Shown here in pieces: positions 34,224-42,181 of a DNA stretch of 60,899 nt; the first letter of the stretch is position 1, and every line of letters starts with the position of its first letter. Origin of the DNA: Parafrankia discariae. Its GTDB lineage: Bacteria; Actinomycetota; Actinomycetes; Frankiales; Frankiaceae. The stretch covers positions 1 to 60,899 of the forward strand of contig NZ_KB891221.1 in NCBI RefSeq assembly GCF_000373365.1, given 5' to 3'. Under the pieces are notes generated by a model, which had not been told where the DNA came from, did no database searches, and worked only from the letters and a program-made list of their open reading frames with translations. Position numbers and translations under genes: made by a program.

Positions 34224-35792
34224 ATGCGTTCACCCACCCTGGCCAGATCGGCAGTGGCGGCGGCGGCCGCGATCCTCCTCTCCGGCACCGCCTGTTCCAC
34301 GTCCGGATCCCGGCCCGACGCGGTCGCGACCTGCGACGCCCCCGGGGTGACACCCGACCGGATCACGCTCGGGTTCGTGTACTCCGACTCCGGCGGGGCG
34401 GGCAGTGCCTTCTCCTCCGCCCGCGCCGGTTTCGACGCGAGAATCAGCCTGGCCAACGCCGAGGGCGGCGTTCACGGCCGCCGGATCGCCTACCAGTGGC
34501 GCGACGATGAGAGCTCGGACACGGTCAACACGAACGTCACCGAAAGCCTGATCCGCGCCGGTTCCGTCTTCGGGCTGGTGCTGAGCAGCGCTGTCACAGG
34601 CGGGTCGCTGGACTACCTGACCCGCGAGGGGGTGCCCGTCACCGGGCTCGCGGCCGAACCGGCCTGGGCCGGGCACACGAACATGTTCTCCTACATGTAC
34701 TCGGCCTCACCGAAGATCATCGGCCGGTACATCCAGGCCGGCGGCGGCCGGAAGGTCGCCCTGGTGACCTCGGGGCAGTCGGCCTTCAGCTCCGACATCG
34801 TGGCGACCTACTCGCGGGACCTGCAGGCCCTGGGGCTCACGGCCGTCGCGGTGATCCCCTACTCCGCCGCCAGCGGCGCCTACCGACGGGATCTGCTGGC
34901 CCTGGCGCTGCGCCGCGAGCCCGGCGACGTCGAACGGATCATGCTCCCGACCGTCACCGACCCCGAGGCGGTCGCGGGGCGGGGCGACGCCGCCGCCGGC
35001 TGGGGCCACCTGCTTCTGGGGCCGGGGTGCGGCGACAACGCCGGGGCGGCCCTCGGGCTGGACCTGCGGCCGGGCGAGGCGCTGATGTCCCTGGGGACCT
35101 CCGGCGTCGTCGCCGCGGTCGCCACCGCCGCCACCCGCGACGCCACCGGCACCGTGGCCGGCTTCGCCGACGCTACCGGCCACCACCTGCCGCTCGCCTG
35201 CACGCTCAACGCCAGCCGCGTCCTCGACGCGACGGGAGCCCTGCTCGGCGTCGACCACGACGAGCTCAGCCGGCTCGCCCTGAGTGCCCGGCCGGGTGCC
35301 GCGGGCCTGGTGTTCGTGCCCTACCTCGAGGGTGAGCGCACCCCGAACCTGCCCACCGCCACCGGCTCCCTGTATGGCCTCACGCCGGCGTCGATGACCC
35401 CGGCCAACCTCGCCCGCGCCGCCGTCGAGGGCGTGCTCTGCCTGCTGGCGGGCTGCCTCGACGCCCTGCGCGACCAGGGCGTACGTGTCGACCGGGTGGT
35501 GCTCGTCGGCGGCGGCGCCCGGTCCCGCGCCGTCCAGGAGATCGCGCCCGCGATCCTCGGCGTGCCCGTCGCCGTGCCCGTGCCCGGCGAGTACGTCGCC
35601 GACGGCGCCGCCCGGCAGGCGGCGAGGGTCCTGGCCCGCTCGAACGGCGGCGCGCCACCGTCGTGGCCCCGCGCCGACGCCGTCACCCGCACGGCGCAGC
35701 CGCTCCCCCTCGTCCTGCGCCGGTACCGGGAGGCGGCGGCGGCCGTCGCGGCCACGGTCGGGAGCCGGCGGGGGCCGCCGGCATCCGATTAG
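34224..35792 (+). CDS. Chimera: substrate-binding lipoprotein fused to C-terminal half of xylulokinase
   Basis: A 522-residue open frame with two unrelated halves. Residues 1-~210: lipoprotein signal (MRSPTLARSAVAAAAAILLS then GTAC) and the first half of a LivK-type binding protein (GVTPDRITLGFVYSDSGGAG, then RIAYQWRDD). From about residue 215 it is the back of an FGGY xylulokinase: GAYRRDLLALALRR, LLGPGCGDNAGAALGL, the ATP motif LSLGTSGVVAA, FVPYLEGERTPN and VVLVGGGARS. The joint is in frame near 34860-34880, best explained by a deletion that removed the end of one gene and the start of the next. Neither half has a complete fold, and the kinase part would be exported. Probably non-functional, though intact as a reading frame. 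Confidence 0.8.
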   Translation: MRSPTLARSAVAAAAAILLSGTACSTSGSRPDAVATCDAPGVTPDRITLGFVYSDSGGAGSAFSSARAGFDARISLANAEGGVHGRRIAYQWRDDESSDTVNTNVTESLIRAGSVFGLVLSSAVTGGSLDYLTREGVPVTGLAAEPAWAGHTNMFSYMYSASPKIIGRYIQAGGGRKVALVTSGQSAFSSDIVATYSRDLQALGLTAVAVIPYSAASGAYRRDLLALALRREPGDVERIMLPTVTDPEAVAGRGDAAAGWGHLLLGPGCGDNAGAALGLDLRPGEALMSLGTSGVVAAVATAATRDATGTVAGFADATGHHLPLACTLNASRVLDATGALLGVDHDELSRLALSARPGAAGLVFVPYLEGERTPNLPTATGSLYGLTPASMTPANLARAAVEGVLCLLAGCLDALRDQGVRVDRVVLVGGGARSRAVQEIAPAILGVPVAVPVPGEYVADGAARQAARVLARSNGGAPPSWPRADAVTRTAQPLPLVLRRYREAAAAVAATVGSRRGPPASD

Positions 35793-35795
35793 CCA

Positions 35796-35825
35796 CTTGC
35801 GCGCACTAGTAACTCCACGTTAGGC
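35796..35825 (+). promoter_or_regulatory. Orphan copy of the sugar-operon promoter
   Basis: TTGCGC (35796-35801), 18 bp, TAGGCT (35820-35825), within ACTTGCGCGCACTAGTAAC, matches the promoters at 17580 and 46440. The second palindrome expected 44 bp after the -35 box is missing; instead coding sequence of an ABC ATPase tail begins. The gene this promoter once served has therefore been deleted. Confidence 0.5.
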
Positions 35826-35844
35826 TTCATCCGTCCCGCGGTGG

Positions 35845-36120
35845 GTGCACCGGCCAGGGAAGGATCCCCCCGTCATCGTGCTCGACGAGGCGACCAGCGC
35901 GCTCGACGCCGGCAGCGAACGTGCCGTGCTCGACGCCTTGGACCGGCTGCTGTCCGGGCGGACGTCGCTGATCATCGCGCACCGGATCGCCACCATCCGC
36001 CACTGCGACCAGATCGTCGTGATGGACCGCGGCCGGGTCGCCGACGCCGGCACCCACGCCTCGCTGCTCCAGTCCTCGGCGACGTACCGCTCGTACTGCC
36101 GTGAGCAGTCGGTCGCCTGA
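35845..36120 (+). pseudogene. C-terminal fragment of an ABC exporter ATPase
   Basis: About 85 residues from KDPPVIVLDEATSALD (Walker B, D-loop) through LIIAHRIATIRHCDQIVVMD (H-loop His) to the end of an ABC exporter nucleotide-binding domain. Walker A, the signature and all membrane helices are absent. A GTG at 35845 opens the frame but the first ~6 codons are not family-like. The fragment joins directly to the promoter remnant at 35796-35825, so a deletion has removed the remaining ~500 codons together with the gene behind that promoter. Confidence 0.75.
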
Positions 36121-36173
36121 GTCCCGTGCGGTCACGCGCCCGCGCCGTCCGCCCGCGGCGCGGGTTCAGCCGC

Positions 36174-36774
36174 TCAGTGCAGTGTGCCCTGCCCGCGGAG
36201 GTGGTCGACGAGCTGCTCGCCGACGTGGCGGATGTGCTCCGTCATCGCGGTGCGGGCACCGTCGGGGTCACGCTCGCGCAGGGCGGCGAGGACGGGCGTG
36301 TGGTCGTGCGCCGACGCGGCCGCCCACCCCTCGATCCGGCTGAGCGCCTCGTCGTCGAGCAGCTCGGCGGCCCGAGCCGCGAGCTCACCGGCGACGAAGG
36401 CCTGGACCTGGAAGAGGTCGCTCACGTCCTGCCGGGTGATCGGCGCGACGCGGTAGCCGCGCCGCGGCTCCCAGCGCACCGATCCCTCGCTCTGCAGGAT
36501 CATCATCGCTTCCCGCACGGGAGTCTGGCTCACCCCGAGCTCGGCGGCCAGGTGCTCGGTCCGCACGAAGTCGCCGGACTTGAACTGGGCCACCATGATG
36601 CCCTCGTGGACGGAAGTGCCGGGTCGCCTCCTGGGCCCGCACCACGTAGACGAGGTGATGCATCCGTCCCAGCTGTGCCGAGATGCCCGCCGCGCTCGGG
36701 CCGGCTGGCGGCTCGGCCGGATCAGCCGCGGGCCCGGCCCGACCGGCTGGGATCTCGGTGACATGTTGATCCAC
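36174..36774 (-). pseudogene. GntR/FCD-family regulator, damaged
   Basis: The winged helix is clear in one minus-strand frame: EGIMVAQFKSGDFVRTEHLA, then AELGVSQTPVREAMM and RGYRVAPITRQDVSDLF. The effector (FCD) domain begins QVQAFVAGELAARAAELLDD but passes within a few residues from SRIEGWAAA to the last helix (HTPVLAALRERDPDGARTAM, then TEHIRHVGEQL), so about 70-80 codons of the ligand-binding core seem to be missing. The N-terminal lead-in (ISAQLGRMHHLVYVVRAQ) is in a different frame, indicating a further small frameshift near 36620-36640. If translated from an internal start it could still bind DNA without sensing. Probable former regulator of the neighbouring xylulokinase genes. Confidence 0.6.
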
Positions 36775-36811
36775 TCACGATCCCCTTCGACCGAACTCTT
36801 GCGCACTCTGC

Positions 36812-36823
36812 ATTCAATAGAAT
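36812..36823. promoter_or_regulatory. ATTC-aata-GAAT palindrome upstream of GntR
   Basis: ATTCAATAGAAT, with flanks TGC and CTGC, forms a short inverted repeat about 40 bp before the GntR remnant, in a locally AT-rich spot. GntR/FCD proteins commonly bind such A/T-centred repeats near their own promoter. A TTGACG hexamer follows at 36827-36832 on the minus strand and could be the -35 box. Confidence 0.35.
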
Positions 36824-36951
36824 CTGCGTCAAGGTAGGCGAGTTTGGCGATCGCCGAGGATGGCCCAGGGTCCCCGCCTGTCGTCCAGCCCTGTTCTGCC
36901 GTCCATGAGGTGCTGCCCGTACTACGACCGGACTGCCTGCGCGGCCTTTCG

Positions 36952-39451
36952 TCAGCCGGCGACGGTTCGCTCCTGGAGCACCGCGACCAGGTCGGCCTCG
37001 AGAGCTGGGGCCTGCGCCGGGAAGTACCCCAGCAGGACACGCAGGCTCGGCAGGGACGGTTCCGTCCCGCTGTCGGCGTCGGCGAACTGGGGAAGGTGCC
37101 TGCGGAGGACCGGTTGGAGCGCGGCCCACAGCGCGGAGTCGCGAAAGAGTTCCTTGAGCGGGGTGTCGAGGGTGTGGACGGGCCGTTCCGGCATCGGGAC
37201 GTCGTACTCCCACCGGTGGCTGCCCGGCCCTGCCTGGACGGTCAGCTCGTCGGGGTGGCCCGGCAGGACGACGTCCGCGGTGGCGCCTGGCGGGACGGCG
37301 ACGTCGACGGTGAGATGGCCGTCGGGTTCCTGGCGCCAGGCGACTCGCACCCGGCCGTGCGGGGTGTCGTGGGTGAGCGTGGCGTGGGTGAGGCAGCCCC
37401 CGGGCCGCGGCGCGATCCGCATCCGCCGGTAGCCGGGCTCGACGGGTTCGAGGCCACCGACGACGCGGTGCAGCCAGTCCGCGATGGCGCCCAGGGCGTA
37501 GTGGTTGAGCGACGTCATGCCGGTGTCGTGCAGCGATCCGTCGGGACGGATCGCGTCCCACCGCTCCCAGATCGTCGTCGCGCCCCGCGTCACCGGGTAG
37601 AGGAACGAAGGGCATTCGGTCTGCAGCAGCAGCCGGTAGGCGGTGTCGAGCTGGTCGGTGCGGCTCAGCGCGTGTGCGACCAGCGGCGTGCCGGCGAAGC
37701 CCGTGCTGATCCGGTGTCCGGCCTTGTCGACCAGCTCGGCGAGCCGGCGGCCGGCGCGCGCCTGTTGGGCCGGGTCGAGGATGTCGAAGCAGATGGCCAG
37801 GGCGTAGGCGGTGGCCGTGTCGTTGGCGACCAGGCCGGACGGGGTGACCCATTCGTCGCGGAAGGCCACGCGGACCCGCTGGTGCAGTGCCGTGTACCGG
37901 GCGGCGTCGCCGGCGTGGCCCAGAACAGCGGCGGTCCGCGCCAGCTGGTGGGTGGTGTGGCACAGGTAGGCGCAGGCGACCAGGTAGGCGTCCGTCTTCC
38001 CGCCGGCCGGGTTCTTCGGGGGCGCGTCGGGATCAAGCCAGTCGCCGAGCTGGAAGCCGGAGCTCCACAGTCCCCGCTCGTCCAGCCTGGCCTCCACGCT
38101 GTCGATGAAGGCCGTCATGGACTCGTACTGGGCGGCGAGAAGCTCCCGCTCGCCGTACTGCTGGTAGAGCGTCCACGGCAGGCTGACAGCGACGTCTCCC
38201 CACAGCGCGGTGGGCGTCGTGATCGGCATTGCCCCCACATCCGGGACGACCAGTGGCACGTGACCCTGCTCGCGCTGCTCGGCGACGAGGTCGGTGAGCC
38301 ACGAGCCCAGCACCCCGCGCACGTCGTAGAGGAACGCGGCGGTGGGGCCGAAGGCGTTGATGTCACCGGTCCAGCCGAGCCGCTCGTCGCGCTGCGGGCA
38401 GTCGGTGGGCACGCCGACGAAGTTGCCGCGCATCGACCAGACGACGTTGCGGTGCAGCTGGTTCACCAGCTCGTCGGAGGTCTCGAACCAACCGGTCCGG
38501 CGCATGTCGCTGTGCACCACCACCGCGGTCATCGCCTCGGTGTCGAGGCGACCGGGCCACCCTTCCACCTCGACGTAGCGGAAACCGTGGAAGGTGAACC
38601 GCGGCTCCCACGTCTCCGGGCCACCGCCACGCAGAACGTAGCGGTCGGTCGCGAGCGCCGTCCGGTTGGGCCGGAAGTCCGCCTCACCGTCGATCAGGGT
38701 CTCGGTGTGCCGCAGGACGATCGTGGTACCGGCCTCCCCGCGGACGGTGAGGCGGACCCAGCCCGAGAGGTTCTGCCCGAAGTCGACGACCGTCCGACCT
38801 TCCGGCGTCGTCAGGATGTCGACGGCGGGCAGCTCCTGCACCCGCCGGATCGGCGGCGCGCTCGGCGCGATCAGGGTGTTCAGGTCGCGTGGGACGACCT
38901 CGACCGGCGACCATTCCGCGTCGTCGAAGCCGGGCTCGGCCCAGCCCGCCGGTTCCCGTCGCGCGTCGTGGGTCTCGCCGTCGTAGATGCTGTCCGCCAG
39001 GGTCGCCCCGGTACCGGCACGCCAGTCGGCACCACTCACGATCACCTCCACGCGGTCGCCGTAGTCGAGATCGAGTTGCAGGAACCCTGCCGGGCGGTCC
39101 GCCCAGACGGCCCGCTTGCCCTCCTCCCAGGTGAGCCTGCCCACCGCCCAGCCCTCACCGAGGACGGCGCCGAGAGCGTTGACGCCTTCCACCACCAGGC
39201 CGGTGACCTCGTGACTGCTCACGACCAGGCGATGCCGGTAGGACGTCCAGCCCGGAGCGAGAACCTCGTCTCCCACCGGGGCCCCGTTCAGGTGGGCCTC
39301 GATCAGTCCCACCGCGGTGACGTGCAGGGTGGCGGAGCGCAGGCCGGCGCCCACGGTGAACTCCCGGCGCAGATACGGCGCCGGTACGGGATCCCGCCCG
39401 CCCCGGGTCGGACGGGGCGGCGATGAAGGCGGCGTTCCAGTGAGGGGGCAT
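36952..39451 (-). pseudogene. Alpha-L-rhamnosidase, GH78, with 5' frameshift
   Basis: The main frame (36952-39354, 800 residues) is a GH78 rhamnosidase: N-terminal beta-sandwich with APGWTSYRHRLVVSSHEVTG, the Bac_rhamnosid domain, the (alpha/alpha)6 barrel with the general acid in CPQRDERLGWTGD and the base region TTIWERWDA, and a C-terminal sandwich followed by a non-standard helical tail of ~80 residues. The natural start MPPHWNAAFIAAP (ATG at 39449-39451) lies in another frame, and the expected continuation DPVPAPYLRREFTVGAG resumes in the main frame; one base is off in the G/C run near 39400-39415. Initiation at the GTG at 39352-39354 would lack the first ~32 residues. Last gene of the rhamnose operon; it may be functional if the frameshift is a sequencing error. 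Confidence 0.75.
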
Positions 39452-39501
39452 GGGACCTCGATCTCTGGCGGAACCGGCGACCGACGGCGGGCCGGGGCCG
39501 G

Positions 39502-40788
39502 TCAGGCAGGCGGGCGGGGCGGTGTGGCGCGGGGCGGGGCGATGCGGGACGGTGCGGCCGGGTCTGCCGGCTCGAAAGGCACGTCGATGTGGCCGCGCTC
39601 GAGGTCCGTGACTCCGGCCGCGCCCAGGAGGGCCAGGGTGCGGTGGACGTCGGCGGCGAACCAGGCGAGCAGCCGGTCGACTCCGCGTTCCCCGGCGGCA
39701 CCGAGCGCGTAGAGGTAGGCCCGGCCCGCCATGGCCGCCGTCGCGCCGGCCGCGACCGCCTTGACGATGTCGCTGCCGCGCCGGACCCCGCCGTCACAGA
39801 TGATCTCGGTGCGACCGCCGACCGCGTCGGCCACCGGAGCGACGAGGGGCAGGGTGGCCGGTGCGCCGTCCAGCTGCCGGCCGCCGTGGTTCGACAGCAC
39901 GATCGCGTCGACGCCGGCCTCGGCGGCGAGCTTCGCGTCCGCGACGGTCTGGATGCCCTTGACGATCACGCGGCCGTCCCAGACCGAGCGCAGCCAGGTC
40001 AGGTCCGCCCAGGACAGGCCGGGGTCGAACTGGGTGTTGATGTAGTCGGACAGCGTCACCGGTGACGCGCCGTCGCCCACCTCGCGGCCCGCGACGTTGC
40101 TGAACCGGATCGGTTCGCTGCGGACGAACTGCCAGGTCCAGCCGGGATGCAGCAGGCCGTCGAGGATCGTGCCCGGGCCGATGGTCGGCGGCAGGGAGAA
40201 GCCTCGGCGGACGTCGCGCTCGCGGCGGCCGAAGACGGCGGTGTCGACGGTGAGCACGATCGCCTCGTAGCGGGCCGCGGCGGCGCGGTCGATCATCTCC
40301 TTGACCAGGCCGCGGTCGCGCCAGGCGTAGACCTGGAACCACAGCCGCCCGGCGCTGACCGCGCGGACCTCCTCGATCGAACGCGTGCTCAGGGTCGACA
40401 ACGTGTAGGGAAGGCCGGCGCGGGCGGCGGCGCGGGCCACCGCCAGCTCCCCCTGCGGATCGGCGATGCGGGTGAAGCCCGTGGGCGCGAGCACGAGCGG
40501 GTACGCCGCCGGCGCGCCGAGGATCTCCGTGCCGATCGAGACCTCGGGCAGGCCGCGCAGCACCCGCGGGCGGAACGTCGTGGCGGCGTAGGCCCGCTCG
40601 TTCGCGGCGAGGGTGCGTTCGTCCTCCGCGGCGCCGTCGATGTAGTCGAAGACTCCGCCGGGCAGCCGCCGGCGCGCCAGCCGCCGCAGGTCGTGCACCG
40701 AGGCCGCCCGGGCCAGCCGCCGCTCGGTCGGGTCGGTCTCGACGGGTCCGAACCGCATTACGGAACGCAGTGTCGCCAGGGGCCTCAT
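39502..40788 (-). CDS. lldD: FMN-dependent L-lactate dehydrogenase
   Basis: A 428-residue alpha-hydroxy-acid oxidising flavoprotein (LldD/glycolate oxidase type TIM barrel) predicted to oxidise L-lactate to pyruvate. It has the N-terminal FDYIDGAAEDE, APTGFTRI, FQVYAWRDRG, VKGIQTVADA, the catalytic His-x-x-Arg in LSNHGGRQLDG and the phosphate-binding DGGVRRGSDIVKA. The ATG at 40788 overlaps the rhaB stop (ATGA), so it is translationally coupled to the rhamnose genes. In this setting it completes the pathway, taking the L-lactate formed from L-lactaldehyde to pyruvate. A Pro/Ala-rich tail of ~20 residues is added. Confidence 0.88.
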   Translation of the reverse strand: MRPLATLRSVMRFGPVETDPTERRLARAASVHDLRRLARRRLPGGVFDYIDGAAEDERTLAANERAYAATTFRPRVLRGLPEVSIGTEILGAPAAYPLVLAPTGFTRIADPQGELAVARAAARAGLPYTLSTLSTRSIEEVRAVSAGRLWFQVYAWRDRGLVKEMIDRAAAARYEAIVLTVDTAVFGRRERDVRRGFSLPPTIGPGTILDGLLHPGWTWQFVRSEPIRFSNVAGREVGDGASPVTLSDYINTQFDPGLSWADLTWLRSVWDGRVIVKGIQTVADAKLAAEAGVDAIVLSNHGGRQLDGAPATLPLVAPVADAVGGRTEIICDGGVRRGSDIVKAVAAGATAAMAGRAYLYALGAAGERGVDRLLAWFAADVHRTLALLGAAGVTDLERGHIDVPFEPADPAAPSRIAPPRATPPRPPA

Positions 40789-42179
40789 GACGGCTCGTAC
40801 CTCCGGAGGGTCGATGCGCGCGCGAGCTGTTCGCGCAGGTCTTCCAGGGTGGCCGGCGCGGCGCCGTACGCCCGTGCCTGGACGAGGACGTTGCCGAGCG
40901 CGGTCGCCTCGACCGGCCCGGCGACGACCGGCACCCCCGCCGCGGTCGCGGTGAGCCGGCACAGTAGCTCGCCGCGGGAGCCGCCACCGACGAGGTGGAT
41001 GACCTCGACCTTTCGCCCGGTCAGGTCCGCGGCCCGCCGCAGGGTCTGCGCGTAGGCGAGGGCGAGGGAGTCGACGACGCAGCGCGCGAGCGCGGCCGGC
41101 GTCCGGGGCACCCGGCCGTCGCCGTCGCCGTCGCGCACGGCCGCCGCGATCCGGGCCGGCATGTTTCCCGGCGCGATGAGCGCGGGGTCGTCGACGTCGA
41201 TCACCGGGCCGCCGCGCGGCAGCGCCGCGGCGGCGGCGAGGAGATCCTCGAGGTCGGGGTTGTTCCATTCCCGCAGGCATTCCTGCAGCAGCCACAGCCC
41301 GCCGACGTTGCGCAGGAACCGCACCCGGCCGTCGACGCCGATCTCGTTGGTGAAGTTCGCCGCGCGGGCGTCCGGGGTGAGCACCGGCGCCGGCAGCTCC
41401 AGGCCCACCAGCGACCAGGTTCCGCACGAGACGTAGCCGAAGCTGTCGGTCGTCGCCGGGACTCCGACGACGGCGGAGGCGGTGTCGTGCGAGCCCACCG
41501 TCGTCACCGGGACCGGCGGCCCGAGCGCGTGAGTGACGCCGCGGACGGTACCGGGCGTCTCGAGGTCCGGCAGGAGCCGGCGCGGGAGGTCGAGGCGCCG
41601 CAGCAGCTCGTCGGACCACTGGAGCGTCCGGACGTCGAGCAGGCCGGTCGTCGAGGCGTTCGTGAGCTCGGTGCGCAGCTGGCCGGTGAGCCGGTAGGCC
41701 AGCAGGTCGGGTACCAGGACGACGTGCGCGGCCCGGTCCCACAGAGGGCCGCGCCGCTGCGCGGCGAGCTGGTACAGCGTCGTGAACGGCAGGAACTGCA
41801 GCCCGTTGACGGCGAACAGCTCCTCCGGTGGCACCGCGGCGTGCACGTCGTCGACGAACCGCGCGGCGCGGCCGTCCCGGTAGGCGACGGGTGGCGCGAG
41901 CAGCTCGCCGGCACCGTCGAGCAGGCCGAAGTCGACCGCCCAGGTGTCGATGCCGATCGACTCCAGCGCGGGCCACTCCCGGGCCAGTCTGCGCAGCCCG
42001 CGGAGCATCTCGCGGTGCAGGTGGTCGAAGTCCCAGCGCAGTGATCCCGCGGTCTCGACGAGCGGGTTGGTGAACCGGTGGACCGGGCGCAGGGACACCG
42101 CCGCGCCCTCGACCAGCCCGGCCATCACCCGGCCGCCGGACGCGCCGATGTCGACGGCGGCGAACACCCGGGCGGCCAT
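40785..42179 (-). CDS. rhaB: Rhamnulokinase
   Basis: A 464-residue FGGY kinase of the rhamnulokinase branch that phosphorylates L-rhamnulose at C1. It opens with AAVDIGASGGRVMAG and contains GIDTWAVDFGLLD, AYRDGR, the ATP motif YVSCGTWSLVGLE (typical of RhaB), TNEIGVDGRVRFLRNVGGLW and VEVIHLVGGGSRGELLC. The ATG at 42179 lies 2 bp after the stop of the aldolase fusion gene, and its own stop overlaps lldD. Length is usual for RhaB (about 480). Confidence 0.92.
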   Translation of the reverse strand: MAARVFAAVDIGASGGRVMAGLVEGAAVSLRPVHRFTNPLVETAGSLRWDFDHLHREMLRGLRRLAREWPALESIGIDTWAVDFGLLDGAGELLAPPVAYRDGRAARFVDDVHAAVPPEELFAVNGLQFLPFTTLYQLAAQRRGPLWDRAAHVVLVPDLLAYRLTGQLRTELTNASTTGLLDVRTLQWSDELLRRLDLPRRLLPDLETPGTVRGVTHALGPPVPVTTVGSHDTASAVVGVPATTDSFGYVSCGTWSLVGLELPAPVLTPDARAANFTNEIGVDGRVRFLRNVGGLWLLQECLREWNNPDLEDLLAAAAALPRGGPVIDVDDPALIAPGNMPARIAAAVRDGDGDGRVPRTPAALARCVVDSLALAYAQTLRRAADLTGRKVEVIHLVGGGSRGELLCRLTATAAGVPVVAGPVEATALGNVLVQARAYGAAPATLEDLREQLARASTLRRYEPS

Positions 42180-42181
42180 CG

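Noticed and set aside
34104-36840. Possible mobile element responsible for the scars
   Set aside because: I looked for transposase motifs, terminal inverted repeats and target duplications and saw none; simple deletions explain the junctions.
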